A stretch of DNA of 64,000 nt from Bin5 sp022821545 (GCA_963664085.2 CAXXLO010000002.1:3224001-3288000), one strand, 5' to 3'; shown: positions 7,395 to 18,632, numbered from the stretch's first letter. Program-made: numbers and translations. The notes: a model not told the origin generated them from the letters alone.

Positions 7395-8159
7395 CTAGGC
7401 CGCGAAATCAGCCAGGCGGGCGACCGCACTGGCTGCGCCGGCGCTCAACAGGCCTCCGTCGCTGGTCGCGGTGATAAACCGAAAGCCCTGGCCTGCCCTA
7501 CGCAGGGCGTCTTCCACGCCGCCCCCCGCAATCCCAGGAATTTTGCCCGTGTTTTTGCAGGCGGTCAGGATCGTTTCAAGCGCCCGCGCGTGCTCGTCGC
7601 GCTCATCCATCTCAGACGGGTGAAAGCCCAAAGAAAGAGAGAGGTCGCTCGGGCCGGTCCAGCAACCGTCGATGCCCGGGGTACTGAGAATCGCTTCCGC
7701 ATTCTCTACAGCCTCTACGCTTTCCAGCTGAACTGCGACAAAGAGCTGCTCGTCGATCCACTCAGCATAGTCGTCGCCGTACAGTTTGGCCCGGCCCCAA
7801 CCCCAAGAGCGGCGTCCGTGCGGAGGAAGGCGGCAGGAGTCCGCCGCGGTTCGGGCCTGCTCCGCGGTATCGACCATCGGCACAATCATGCCCATGACAC
7901 CTTCGTCCAGCAGCCGGCCGATAAAGGTGTAGTCGTTGCGGGCGACACGGGCCATGGGAACTGCCGAACTCCCGTTGATGGCGACAAGGGCGGCAATGGC
8001 GCTGTCTTCTCCCCAGGACCCGTGCTGCCTGTCGATCATAACAAAGTCGATACCGCTGCGGCTCATCAGTTCCGCATTAAGCGCCGACCCCATTCCCAGC
8101 GTGAATCCGAAGGCGGGCTGGCCGGACTGCATCTTCGTTTTGGCTGTATTTGGAATCAC
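7395..8159 (-). CDS. HpcH/HpaI family class II aldolase
   Basis: A metal-dependent aldolase of the 2-keto-3-deoxy or 4-hydroxy-2-oxo acid type, usually splitting off pyruvate. Visible features are FVMIDRQHGSW (normally D-x-E-H; the base His is kept and Gln replaces Glu), QLESVEAVENAEAI with the metal-binding Glu, and GPSDLSLSLG with the metal-binding Asp. GTG 8159 is chosen because it has AGGGGGA just before it and gives 254 residues, the family norm. An open frame continues upstream to 8321 but reads as unrelated low-conservation sequence. Stands alone, divergent from an MFS transporter that might import its substrate. Confidence 0.8.
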   Translation of the reverse strand: MIPNTAKTKMQSGQPAFGFTLGMGSALNAELMSRSGIDFVMIDRQHGSWGEDSAIAALVAINGSSAVPMARVARNDYTFIGRLLDEGVMGMIVPMVDTAEQARTAADSCRLPPHGRRSWGWGRAKLYGDDYAEWIDEQLFVAVQLESVEAVENAEAILSTPGIDGCWTGPSDLSLSLGFHPSEMDERDEHARALETILTACKNTGKIPGIAGGGVEDALRRAGQGFRFITATSDGGLLSAGAASAVARLADFAA

Positions 8160-8373
8160 AAAATCCCCCTCGTCTGGAAAGTTGGAGAGACGCTCAGGGA
8201 CGCGTCGCTCTGAAGCAAAACAGAATGTGGCCTGAATCGAATCCAGGAATTGGAGCGGCGGCAAAGAAAGTTCGGGACGAACCGTCACTTCGATAGTAGC
8301 TGTAGACGCTTGTCCTGTCAAGAGATTTCTCTCACCCCGCTCGATTGGCAGTGAACCTGTTCTTATGCGTTTA

Positions 8374-8382
8374 TGTTACAAT
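8374..8382 (+). promoter_or_regulatory. Extended -10 promoter element before the MFS gene
   Basis: TGTTACAAT carries a TG one base before TACAAT, an extended -10 that can work without a good -35. It sits about 85 bases before the chosen MFS start. The 307-base region 8160-8466 between the divergent aldolase and transporter holds no other feature I can support. Confidence 0.35.
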
Positions 8383-8466
8383 GTCTCGAATCGGTTAACC
8401 CCTCGCAGTCGAGAACAGAGGCCAAAACTGCAAGCGGCCGCCTGCCATTGCAGTTTGGCTGCCGTC

Positions 8467-9807
8467 ATGTCCCGAACCGACTTGAAACCGCAGCCCGACC
8501 CGTCTTCCGTGGAGCAGCCTTCACGCCTTTCGTCCCCCTTTGCCCTGGTGCTCGTGGTTTCGGGGGCGGTCGCCTTTGCCATCATGGGCGATTCGCTGCT
8601 CTATGCAATTCTTCCTCTCGCGGCGCGACAACTGTTACTTTCGCCCCAGCAGGTCGGCCTCCTTTTGAGCGCCAATCGCCTTATCCGGCTTTTCTCCAAT
8701 TCGTGGCTGGGAGCGATATTCGCCCGTTTCGGCCCATACCGGGCGTTCGTCTTTTCAGCAGTTCTTGGGGTGCTGACGACGGCTCTTTACGGCCTTGAGG
8801 TCGGTTTCCTCCTGTTCCTCGCGGCCCGCTTGGGGTGGGGCGTCGCCTGGTCCGGACTTCGACAGGGAACCTTTCAATCTATCTGGACGGGGGACCGGGC
8901 CGATGCAGGCCGGCTGATGGGCGTGATGTGGGGGGTTGTACGCGGCGGAAGCGCAGTCAGCGCCTTGATTGGAGGGTTTCTCTTTGACCATTTCGGCTTT
9001 CAGACCACGGTATGGATAATCGCGGGCCTGTCAGCGGTCGCCATCCCAATCGCATTCGGCCTGTCCTGGCCCGCCAGCGCATCTCCCAGGCAAGAGAACG
9101 GGCAGCCAGGATCGGACTCCGGTTCCCATGCGAGCAACGCCAAGAGCGACCGGAAATCACAGCGCAGCGATCACGAGATCCTTGGCGGCTGGGTCGAGGC
9201 CCTGTCCGATCCACTGCAACGATCGGTGCTCCTGGTAGGGTTCTTCAAGCTGCTGCTGAACTCCATCCTTGTCGCCACGGCTTCCGTCTTCCTGGCAGAC
9301 CGCTTCGAAAGCTTCACCGGCGGATTTCTGCTGGGCCTTCAGGTTGGCGCGCTAGCCGGAATCGTACTTGGGACCCGCTGGTTTTCCGACCTGTTTCTCG
9401 GCGCCGCGATGGGCGCACTGGCAGACCTGGTTGGGCGGATTCGATTGAGCCTCGTGCTGGTCTTTCTGCTCTGTCTCGGGCTGACTCTGATGCTGACCGT
9501 TCAGAACAACATGTCTTTCGTCGCCTTGCTTGCCGTCCTGATCGTCAGCACCGGAGTGAACGTAGTTTTGGACGCATACGCAAATCAAGCCGCCCTGATG
9601 ACTCACCATCCCCAGATGTTCGTTGCTACCTATGCAACCGCTTCAGACCTTGGCTCCGCGGTGGGCCCGCTGTTTGCGTTCTCGCTAGTTGCGTCCTGGG
9701 GATTCGCGATGGTCTACGGGATCGCCGCGCTGCTGGTCGTACTGACTCTCTTGTACCTGGTCATGCTCGACGCCCGCTACGGCAGGCAGCAGGCGCCAGT
9801 GTCTTGA
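8467..9807 (+). CDS. MFS transporter
   Basis: A 446-residue membrane protein with about twelve hydrophobic helices and a hydrophilic central loop (about residues 200-240, rich in Ser, Asp and Lys) dividing two six-helix halves, as in the major facilitator superfamily. The loop between helices 2 and 3 reads RLIRLFSNSWLGAIFARFG, an MFS motif-A-like segment. The substrate is unknown; proton-driven efflux or uptake is the family role. ATG 8467 is chosen because a likely promoter lies downstream of the longer start at 8365. No strong ribosome site is visible. Divergent from the HpcH/HpaI aldolase. Confidence 0.8.
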   Translation: MSRTDLKPQPDPSSVEQPSRLSSPFALVLVVSGAVAFAIMGDSLLYAILPLAARQLLLSPQQVGLLLSANRLIRLFSNSWLGAIFARFGPYRAFVFSAVLGVLTTALYGLEVGFLLFLAARLGWGVAWSGLRQGTFQSIWTGDRADAGRLMGVMWGVVRGGSAVSALIGGFLFDHFGFQTTVWIIAGLSAVAIPIAFGLSWPASASPRQENGQPGSDSGSHASNAKSDRKSQRSDHEILGGWVEALSDPLQRSVLLVGFFKLLLNSILVATASVFLADRFESFTGGFLLGLQVGALAGIVLGTRWFSDLFLGAAMGALADLVGRIRLSLVLVFLLCLGLTLMLTVQNNMSFVALLAVLIVSTGVNVVLDAYANQAALMTHHPQMFVATYATASDLGSAVGPLFAFSLVASWGFAMVYGIAALLVVLTLLYLVMLDARYGRQQAPVS

Positions 9808-9858
9808 GGTCTGTGAGTAACCTGCCCGCAGTTTGCGCCGCTGTTCCGAGGTGAATGC

Positions 9859-10236
9859 ATGCAATTCATCGGCCGCGAGATTTCAGTGAAACTGCCCCCC
9901 GGCTTCTCACTGGAGAAAAAGCCGCCCGTTCCGGACACCTTCAGCTGGCAAGGTAGGACACATGCGGTTGTCGAGATGCTTGCGAACTGGCACCGCTATG
10001 GAAAACCGGAGATTCGAACACAGGGCGGGCGGGCACCTTACTTCGTCCGCAGCGGCCGTACCCAGGGATCCTGGGGACAGGGCAGGGTCTACTACCGCGT
10101 GCGCACGGAAGAAGGCCGCCTGTTTGATCTCTATTACGACCGGGCGCCCAAAGGTCAGCGCCGCGCCGGGGCCTGGTTCCTGTGGCGGGAGCTGTCCGCC
10201 GAAGAAGAACTCGTTGGGCTGGAAGAGGACCTCTAG
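9859..10236 (+). CDS. DUF6504-like small protein
   Basis: A 125-residue soluble protein, rich in aromatic and basic residues. Segments FSWQGRTHAVVEML, YYRVRTEEGRLFDLYYDR and AWFLWREL suggest a compact beta-rich fold and recall the DUF6504 family of Chloroflexota and Actinomycetota. Function unknown. It follows the MFS gene by 51 bases on the same strand and may be co-transcribed. Convergent with the large hydrolase gene, with only 26 bases between the stops. Confidence 0.55.
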   Translation: MQFIGREISVKLPPGFSLEKKPPVPDTFSWQGRTHAVVEMLANWHRYGKPEIRTQGGRAPYFVRSGRTQGSWGQGRVYYRVRTEEGRLFDLYYDRAPKGQRRAGAWFLWRELSAEEELVGLEEDL

Positions 10237-10262
10237 CGCCGGAAGGTCCGGGGTGGTTCCCG

Positions 10263-13200
10263 TTACCGTTCGTCGATATTCAGCACCGTGGGCAAAAAGA
10301 CCCTGTAGCCGCTCGACGCGCCGCCTTCCTGGGTTGAAGGAGTAGTACTGGGTGGCGGCGGCACGTCCGCAGGCCTCGGTCTGGCCGACGGCGCGCTGCT
10401 TGTCGGGCCAGGCGCCGGCACGTTGCTGAGCGTTACAACGTCGACCAGCGCGGTCGTGCGGCGGTTCGGCGAGGTTTCATAGACATTGAAGATCAGGTTG
10501 ATCTCCTTGCCAGCGTACTGCGCCATGTCGAACGAGCGATACTGCCACCCGCTGCTCTGGCGCTGCACTAACATGTAGTTTGCCGGCTGACCGTCCTCCA
10601 CGGCAATGACCTCGAAGGAGTCGGCGCCCGTGGCCGGTTCTGCGGTATCCACTTTGTACGCGATTGCCAGAAACGGCCTTCCCGCCGGCACAGTCACGCG
10701 CTGAGACACCGTGCTGTTTCCCCCGTCGCTGCCCTCGGTCCCGGGTACGCCATCATTCGCCACGAATTCACTGGCCAGCCGCAGCGCATGATCTGACGCG
10801 CCTGTCTGCGTTTCGATCCGGGAGGAAGAGCTGCCCGACTTTGTCCAGCCACTGAAGGCATTCTCGAAGTCCCCGTTTGTTACAGCGTTCGTCCCAGGCG
10901 AGTAAAGCAATGCAAGGCTCTCGCTCGTACCGAAAACGCGCCTGCGCATGAGCAACTGGCTGCCCACCGAGATATTCCAGCTCCCAATCGGCACCGTCAT
11001 CGTAAACCGGCCGCTTGCATCTGTCGCGGCCGTCGTCGCGCCAATGCTGACCTGGACCCCAACCGCAGGCTCATTTGCCGGGTTGATCACCCTGCCGGTA
11101 ACTGAGCTGTGCTCGGCAACCGTCGTAGAAGCCAGCGCTGTATCGGGCTCCAGTTTGTAGCCCAGCGCGTCCTCAGCTGCAACGCTGAATGCGTAGCTCT
11201 TTCCAGCATCCCCACTGTAGGACGCCTTGCCATACGCATCGACGTCTTCCTTCCAGAGCTCCCAATCTCCTTCGTCGACTTTGACATAGACCGAAGTCGA
11301 TTTCACCCCGGAGCCCCAATCTCTGGCGTGCCATGTCACATCAAAGGTCTGCGGGGAGTAGGCCGGGAGGTCCAGAATCGACGCTGTGGGCGCGATCGTG
11401 TCCGTTTCTATCAGCAGGACCGGTTCACCGTAAATGCCCATGCCGTAACCGCCCTGGCCGTCAGGCCAGTTGGCATTCGTCGCGCCATTGAGGCTGATCT
11501 CATAGATACCGGCGACCGGAGTGACGGTAGTGGTCGTCCCGTCCAGGCGAATCAGTTGTCCACTCGCACCCGTAGCCGGAATCTCGGCCGTCTGCGCCTG
11601 CGAATTGAGCGACCAGATCAGCAGTCGCCGCTCCTTTGTCTGCGGGTGATAGAATGCGATCCTCCGCACGCGGAAACGCTCGATGTCTGCCCAGGCAATC
11701 TCCGTGCCCGTCAGGTGCTGATTCGCCAGTTTGAATGCGGTATAGGCCAGCCGCGTTTCAGCATTCGAAGGGGAGCAGAAACTGGAACTTTCATTCCTCG
11801 CCAGACCGAAACCGTCCGGCGAATCGACCGCCACCACGTTTCCGCAATCATCGTGGAGCATAAAGTGGAAGATGGGACCCCCGCCTGCCAGTCTCGTATA
11901 GGCGATATTCTGCCAAACATACGACGCCTGTTCATTCGCCGTGGCCCGCCACGGGCTTGGGCAGTTCGGTCCGGGGTAATCGTTGCAAACGGGCACCCCG
12001 CTCTCCGTTATCCAAATCGGCTTGTCCGTCCAGCCCCGCCTGTCCAGCGCACTGCGAACTTTCCGTGTGTACTGATAGCCGACATAGGAGAGGGAATAGT
12101 GGTGGCTGCCCGCCGCGTCAAAGAAACCATTGTACTGTTCACTCAGGCCATCGGCATACAGCGCGTCCAACATAATGTCGAGCCACTGCCCGTTTTCGAA
12201 GTGCGCCAGGCCGCCAAACACAACAAAGGCCTTCGGGTCGATCCACTTTATGACAATGTAGGCAACCTTCAGCAACCGCGCGAACTCCTGCGGCGTCCCC
12301 GACCAGAAGTGACACAGGTCCGGTTCATTCCAGATCTCCCAGTGACGAACGTTGGCGCCGGCATGGCCCCCGGGCCGGTACCGGTCCACCGCCGCGCCGA
12401 CAAACCTGGCCCACGGGTTTGTCGGATTCAGCCGCCCGTCTTCGGGGGGAACATCGGCGCCGTTTGTAAATATCGGATTCCACAGCCCGAAGGGTGCAGG
12501 AGGACCCTCGTGGCGGTGGCAGGCGCCGGACTGGACCTGCAGCCCGTCCTGGGCAGTTCGTACCTGCCTCCCTGACGCATCAGTCGCTTCCAGGAGGTCG
12601 CACTCACCACCGGCCTCCTGCGCGACGCAGTCAGCGGACCTGGGCGCCATGCCCGCCGGCAGTTCAGTAAATGATCCGCCAAGAGGTGTCGACACAGTCC
12701 GGACGCCGGCGCGGTATTGACGCGGCGTACCCAACAGAATCGCCAGCGTATTGAGGCTTTGGCCTTCGTTGGCTCTTATGGCCGCGTCCTGGCCGGTCCA
12801 GGTAAACTCGCCGATTCTCTTTTCGACCTGTTCCCAGTAGACGGGGAAGCGGTCCATGCGGACGCCGGTGTCCACGCCGCGCTGAATGCGCCCGGCGCCG
12901 CTGTTGGATTCCGCCGAGTTGACAAATGCAAGGCCGAATTCGGATATATCTAACGTCTTCGTAAAGGGGACAGGTGCCGTATGGTTCGTAGAAACGCGCA
13001 AGAGAGGGCGGCTTTTGGGCAACCTGCCGCGCCGAGCCTGCGCTTCCGGTGGATCGGCGCGTTCTGACTCAGTTGACTGGTGTACATCCTGTGCGAAGAC
13101 AGGAAGATCCGTCCCGCCTTGATAGAGCAAGAGGAGGAGCAGGGCGCCCGCCACCGCCACGGCCACAGCCAGGCGGCGGGCCGCAAATGTCGTGCGTCGA

Positions 13201-13349
13201 ATGGGACGATTTTCGCCTTCTCTGTCCGTTTTCCGACAGTTCTTCCCTGCCCAGGCACTCATGCGCCCGCCGGACAACACGCGGCTGAGGGCGCGTTTCG
13301 TCATCAGCGATTGCAGGAAATATCGATTGAGAAATGAAAGGCGCTGCAT
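10263..13349 (-). CDS. Large secreted glycoside-hydrolase-like protein with C-terminal accessory domains
   Basis: Over 1,000 residues. A basic N-terminus leads to a hydrophobic stretch (LAVAVAVAGALLLLLLY), a signal peptide or anchor. A TIM-barrel region follows with EIWNEPD, the Asn-Glu acid/base motif of clan GH-A, and WITESGV, the likely nucleophile Glu, as in GH39 and related families. Further on are an Ig-like segment, a carboxypeptidase-regulatory or CnaB-like domain (SVTGRVINPANEPAVGVQVSIG) and a carbohydrate-binding-like domain opening with TNGDFENAFSGW. Near the C-terminus is a Pro/Ser-rich linker, then YRVFLPTVLNI, a short hydrophobic tail common in secreted Chloroflexota proteins. 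It probably cuts an extracellular glycan of unknown type. The start is uncertain: ATG 13349 is taken, TTG 13406 and ATG 13304 or 13262 also fit, and none has a strong ribosome site. Confidence 0.7.
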   Translation of the reverse strand: MQRLSFLNRYFLQSLMTKRALSRVLSGGRMSAWAGKNCRKTDREGENRPIRRTTFAARRLAVAVAVAGALLLLLLYQGGTDLPVFAQDVHQSTESERADPPEAQARRGRLPKSRPLLRVSTNHTAPVPFTKTLDISEFGLAFVNSAESNSGAGRIQRGVDTGVRMDRFPVYWEQVEKRIGEFTWTGQDAAIRANEGQSLNTLAILLGTPRQYRAGVRTVSTPLGGSFTELPAGMAPRSADCVAQEAGGECDLLEATDASGRQVRTAQDGLQVQSGACHRHEGPPAPFGLWNPIFTNGADVPPEDGRLNPTNPWARFVGAAVDRYRPGGHAGANVRHWEIWNEPDLCHFWSGTPQEFARLLKVAYIVIKWIDPKAFVVFGGLAHFENGQWLDIMLDALYADGLSEQYNGFFDAAGSHHYSLSYVGYQYTRKVRSALDRRGWTDKPIWITESGVPVCNDYPGPNCPSPWRATANEQASYVWQNIAYTRLAGGGPIFHFMLHDDCGNVVAVDSPDGFGLARNESSSFCSPSNAETRLAYTAFKLANQHLTGTEIAWADIERFRVRRIAFYHPQTKERRLLIWSLNSQAQTAEIPATGASGQLIRLDGTTTTVTPVAGIYEISLNGATNANWPDGQGGYGMGIYGEPVLLIETDTIAPTASILDLPAYSPQTFDVTWHARDWGSGVKSTSVYVKVDEGDWELWKEDVDAYGKASYSGDAGKSYAFSVAAEDALGYKLEPDTALASTTVAEHSSVTGRVINPANEPAVGVQVSIGATTAATDASGRFTMTVPIGSWNISVGSQLLMRRRVFGTSESLALLYSPGTNAVTNGDFENAFSGWTKSGSSSSRIETQTGASDHALRLASEFVANDGVPGTEGSDGGNSTVSQRVTVPAGRPFLAIAYKVDTAEPATGADSFEVIAVEDGQPANYMLVQRQSSGWQYRSFDMAQYAGKEINLIFNVYETSPNRRTTALVDVVTLSNVPAPGPTSSAPSARPRPADVPPPPSTTPSTQEGGASSGYRVFLPTVLNIDER

Positions 13350-13626
13350 GGGGCCAGCTTCCCAACTTCGTGGAGGGGGCCGCGCCTCAGTCAGAAGGAA
13401 ACGCAACTGAGGCTTTCAGCGAAAAAGGCTCGTCTCTGAAGTGTACCATAGGCAATTTGCCTTGATAACGGAAAAGTAATGAAAACCTGGCCGGTTTGCG
13501 GCGCATTTTGCGTCTGCCGCGTCAAGAGGCGCAGAAGCGTCGTTCATTCGAACGGCATTCGTAGAAACTTCGACGGCTCGCGGGGGGCCTGCCAGAGGAA
13601 CCGAAAGCTGGGGCGGTGTCAATCCA

Positions 13627-14646
13627 TCAGGGTGAGAATTCACCAACTGCGACTGACCGCTTTTCCCGGTACGACTGCTCGGCAGCCAGAGCCAGCACAA
13701 CCGGGGCCCGCCCGTCGCTGCCGGTTACTTCGACTTCTGTGTCGTCCAGGATAGCGCGTATGAAGGAACGCAGCTCATCTGCATAGGCCGCGAGGTACCG
13801 TTCAAGGAAAAAGTAGAGTGGCTTTGCGTGGATAACCCCGGCCTCGGTTTGCCTGATGACCCGGTCGGGCGTGTTGTTTTCGCACAAGACAGAGCCAAGA
13901 GAGCCAAGAACTTCAACTCTCTGGTCACCTCCGTAAACAGCCTGGCGCGAGTTGGTGATGACCGCGAGCGCGCCGCATGCATAACGCAGCGTAACGATGG
14001 CCGTGTCGATGTCGCCTGCCTCGCCAATAGCCGGATCGACCCGAACCGCCCCGGCGGCCGACACTTCTTCCACCTCATCGTCGAGCAGGAAACGGACCAT
14101 GTCGAAGTCGTGGATCATCATGTCCAAAAAGAGACCGCCCGAGTCCCTGATATAGCTCAGCGGCGGCGGCTCCGGGTCGCGGCTGGTAATCTGTACGAGG
14201 TAAGGCGCGCCGACCTCACCATTGCGCACAGCATCGCGAATGCCGCGGAAGTTGGGGTCGAAGCGCCGGTTGAAGCCGATCTGCAGCTTCGTCCCGCTTT
14301 CGGCCACAGCCGCCAGTGCAGCGTCGACCGCGGGAAGACGGAGCGCTATCGGCTTCTCGCAGAAGGCGTGCTTGCCCGCACGAGCCGCCTGAGTGATGAA
14401 GTCGGCGTGCGTTTCTGTAGAAGAGCAGATGGCGATCGCGTCGACGTCATCTCGACGGATCACTTCCGCCGGGTTTCCGCTGGCCTCCGCAATGCCGAAT
14501 CGCCTGGCCGTCTGCTCCGCCGCCTCCGGGACAACATCGGCGATCGCGACCACCTCCGCTCCCTGGATACGGCGCGTCAGATTCTCGGCATGAACCTGCC
14601 CAATCCGCCCGGCGCCAATGATCGCGAATCTGACCTTTTGCTCCAC
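13627..14646 (-). CDS. iolG: Inositol 2-dehydrogenase-like Gfo/Idh/MocA oxidoreductase
   Basis: A 339-residue NAD(P)-dependent dehydrogenase. The Rossmann loop is AIIGAGRIGQVHAEN at the N-terminus. FCEKPIAL carries the conserved EKP Lys, and SGGLFLDMMIHDFDMVRFL holds the Asp and His of the catalytic pair. This closely resembles IolG, which oxidises myo-inositol to 2-keto-myo-inositol (scyllo-inosose). GTG 14646 is chosen because GAGGAG stands six bases before it. It is the last gene of the minus-strand inositol locus and follows another Gfo/Idh/MocA gene by 10 bases, so the two are surely co-transcribed. Of the five family members in the window this is the best IolG match by eye. Confidence 0.75.
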   Translation of the reverse strand: MEQKVRFAIIGAGRIGQVHAENLTRRIQGAEVVAIADVVPEAAEQTARRFGIAEASGNPAEVIRRDDVDAIAICSSTETHADFITQAARAGKHAFCEKPIALRLPAVDAALAAVAESGTKLQIGFNRRFDPNFRGIRDAVRNGEVGAPYLVQITSRDPEPPPLSYIRDSGGLFLDMMIHDFDMVRFLLDDEVEEVSAAGAVRVDPAIGEAGDIDTAIVTLRYACGALAVITNSRQAVYGGDQRVEVLGSLGSVLCENNTPDRVIRQTEAGVIHAKPLYFFLERYLAAYADELRSFIRAILDDTEVEVTGSDGRAPVVLALAAEQSYREKRSVAVGEFSP

Positions 14647-14656
14647 CTCAGTCTCC

Positions 14657-15766
14657 TCAGATGATCTCCTGCAGTCGGACCCAGCGGCCTTCACGCGCGC
14701 TCAAATCAGCCGCGTCGGTAATCCGCTGGACGTAAGCGCCGTCTTCGAGACTCGGGCAGAAGGGTTCGCCGGCGGCAATCGCGTTGATCCAGCCCCGCGT
14801 CATGTGGTCCTCGACGCGAAAGACGTCGCGGTAGGTGTTATGTACGGTATCGCGCCGGGCGGCGCCCCATACACGCCCCGGCACCTCCAGCGGACGCGTC
14901 GGACCTTCGCCGCGGCGCGTTCCTTCAACATCCTGCCGCTCAACCCAGTCGATCACGCTGCGCAGCGTTCCGTCTTCCCCATGCAGATCGAATTCATGCC
15001 GCTGGCCGAAGACCGACTCCTCAGTGCAAACAGCCGAGGCTTGCACAAGCCCCTGCGCGCCGCTGGCGAAGCGCAGCAACGTGTACGCCGCGTCTTCGGT
15101 ACGCTCATACGGCTTCCCCTCCGGCGTGACATCGGGCCGGTCGACAAACTCGCCCGCCAGGCAGAATACGTCGGTAACCTCGCCAAACCACCAATAGGCC
15201 AGGTAGAAGAAGTGCGAAGCGATGTTGCCGAGCACCCCTGTAGCCGCAACAGCGCGATCGTGCCTCCAGCCGTAACCCGGCTCGCGCGCGTAGCCGGTGT
15301 AGTAGCGCAAATTGAGGTGGTAGGGCCTGCCGATGTAGCCTTCCTCCACCAGCTCCTTAATGTACCGGTTGGTCGGCATAAAACGGTAGGTAAACGGCGT
15401 GCAGTGGATGACGCCCTTTTTTGCCGCCAGCGCCGCCATCTCCGCCGCTTGATCGTATTGCAGCGCCAGCGGCTTCTCGCATAGTACGTGAAGACCCGCC
15501 TCCAGGGCCTGCATGGTGATCGGGTAGTGACTTTCGTGACCCGATGCTACTATCAGCGCCTCGATCTCACCGCTTGCGAGCAGCGACTCGTAGCTCGTGA
15601 AAACTTGAGGGATGTTCCAGCGAGCCGCGAAGGCGTCTGCCCGCTCCCGGTTTCGACCGCAGACTGCTACTACATCGGCCCCAGGGTGGGCGTCCAGCGC
15701 CGGCAGATACATTGCGTCCGCCCACCAGCTGGTGCTGACGACGCCTACCCTTACAGTCTCAGACAT
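14657..15766 (-). CDS. Gfo/Idh/MocA family oxidoreductase
   Basis: A 369-residue dehydrogenase with N-terminal nucleotide-binding domain (VGVVSTSWWADAMYLPAL replaces the usual GxGxxG loop with a Trp-rich version) and LCEKPLAL carrying the EKP Lys at about residue 97. GVLGNIASHFFYLAYWW holds the active-site His. The altered Gly-rich loop suggests a distinct cofactor grip or substrate. Starts at ATG 15766 with AGGGAG upstream. Lies in the middle of three consecutive family members in the inositol locus, so oxidation or epimerisation of another inositol isomer is plausible; this is inference from position. Confidence 0.75.
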   Translation of the reverse strand: MSETVRVGVVSTSWWADAMYLPALDAHPGADVVAVCGRNRERADAFAARWNIPQVFTSYESLLASGEIEALIVASGHESHYPITMQALEAGLHVLCEKPLALQYDQAAEMAALAAKKGVIHCTPFTYRFMPTNRYIKELVEEGYIGRPYHLNLRYYTGYAREPGYGWRHDRAVAATGVLGNIASHFFYLAYWWFGEVTDVFCLAGEFVDRPDVTPEGKPYERTEDAAYTLLRFASGAQGLVQASAVCTEESVFGQRHEFDLHGEDGTLRSVIDWVERQDVEGTRRGEGPTRPLEVPGRVWGAARRDTVHNTYRDVFRVEDHMTRGWINAIAAGEPFCPSLEDGAYVQRITDAADLSAREGRWVRLQEII

Positions 15767-15815
15767 CTCAGTTCACTCCCTGATTCTTGACTCCGGTTCC
15801 TGTTGAAGGGTCTGA

Positions 15816-17003
15816 TTATCCGGTGCTCTCGGCGGTCAGCGGGCGTACGTTCTCCCAGGCGCCGCTCTCCCAGGAGCGAGTCATCGCCTGCTGCACTTCC
15901 GCCAGACGGAGGGCATTGGTAAAGCTGGGAGACCGCTGCACACCTTCGGCTATCGACATCAGGAAGTTGTAGGCCTCGAGCACCTTCAGGTCTTCATAGC
16001 CCAGCCCGATGCCATCCCCCGGATTGAATCGACCGTGGCCAGGGTAGGCGGGCCCGCCCAGCAGCGTTGTATAGCCGTCGTGCATTCCGTCCGCGCCGGG
16101 CAGGTACAACTCCAACTCATTCATGCGCTCGAAGTTCCATTTGGCGGCGCCGGCAGTCCCGTTGACTTCGAAAGACATTTCGCACTTGGGTCCGAAGATT
16201 GCACGGCACGCCTCAAAGCTGCCCTGCACGCCATTCTCAAATTCGACCAGCGCGCCAACATAGTCTTCGTTTTCCACTTCGCCGGTCGGGTCGCCTTCCT
16301 TGCCCACCGAAAAGTGCGTGCCCTGTCCGGGCACCGGCAGAGGACGCTCGCCGATGAAGACGTGCCGGCTGCTGACAAGCCGCTTGATCGGTCCAACAAG
16401 CATGTGGGCCATATCTGCCGTGTGGGACATGATGTCCCCCAGGACACCTAATCCGGCCTGCTCTCGCTTGAAGCGCCACGTCAGCATGCCCAAGGGGTTG
16501 CTGCCGTACATCGCAAAGAAGCGGCCCCGGTAGTGGGTCAGGCGGCCCAACTTGCCGGCTTCGATTAGCTCTCTGCAATGCTGCACCATCGGCGCCCAGC
16601 GGTAGTTGAAGCCGACAAAGCTCATCACACCCGCCTCACGCGCCAACTGCTCGATGGCAGCCGTCTCCCGCGGGCTGCGTCCGACCGGCTTTTCGCAAAA
16701 GACATGCTTCCCGGCCGCGGTGACGGCCTCCACCATTTCCTTGTGCAGAAAGTTTGGCGCGGCGATGTTTACGACATGCACTTCGGGGTGTGCGACGACC
16801 TCATGCCAGTCGGTCGTAGACTCGGCGAAGCCCAACGTAGTTCTCGCCTCCTCCGCCCTGTGCGCCACGTCGTCGGCGCAGATCACAAGGCGCGCCCGGA
16901 CGCCGCTGTCGTGGAAACGGTCGTTCACCAGCCTGTACGAACGGCTGTGAGCCGTACCCATCCAGCCCATGCCAATTACGCCAATGCCAATCTCCTGGGC
17001 CAT
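15816..17003 (-). CDS. Gfo/Idh/MocA family oxidoreductase
   Basis: A 395-residue NAD(P)-dependent dehydrogenase. Gly-rich loop GVIGMGWMGTAHSRSY, FCEKPVGR with the conserved Lys, and GVLGDIMSHTADMAHML with the Asp and His used in hydride transfer. The insertion with FIGERPLPVPGQGTHF and the C-terminal region rich in Gly and Pro are typical of inositol- or scyllo-inositol-type members such as IolX/IolW, but the exact substrate is not readable. ATG 17003 is chosen because the longer frame to 17219 begins inside the 3' end of the neighbouring gene and reads as unconserved Arg-rich sequence; AGGAGG stands 13 bases upstream. It follows iolA/mmsA after 127 bases. Confidence 0.75.
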   Translation of the reverse strand: MAQEIGIGVIGMGWMGTAHSRSYRLVNDRFHDSGVRARLVICADDVAHRAEEARTTLGFAESTTDWHEVVAHPEVHVVNIAAPNFLHKEMVEAVTAAGKHVFCEKPVGRSPRETAAIEQLAREAGVMSFVGFNYRWAPMVQHCRELIEAGKLGRLTHYRGRFFAMYGSNPLGMLTWRFKREQAGLGVLGDIMSHTADMAHMLVGPIKRLVSSRHVFIGERPLPVPGQGTHFSVGKEGDPTGEVENEDYVGALVEFENGVQGSFEACRAIFGPKCEMSFEVNGTAGAAKWNFERMNELELYLPGADGMHDGYTTLLGGPAYPGHGRFNPGDGIGLGYEDLKVLEAYNFLMSIAEGVQRSPSFTNALRLAEVQQAMTRSWESGAWENVRPLTAESTG

Positions 17004-17130
17004 GCCTTTTTCGCCTGCCTCCTGTAAATCTGATGCTGACAAGCCAAAACGGCCCCACCGCAGACCGCGTTCACTAGACAGTGCTGTTGGTAGGGCCGTC
17101 GCAGTTCCGAACCGAGCTGGCCGCCACCGC

Positions 17131-18618
<1,488 letters not shown>

Positions 18619-18632
18619 ATTTCTTTCCTCTT

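Noticed and set aside
7395..8159. HpcH/HpaI aldolase as replacement for the missing IolJ
   Set aside because: Such enzymes normally form a pyruvate enolate, which does not fit cleavage of DKG-phosphate, and the gene is several kb from the inositol operon in its own unit.
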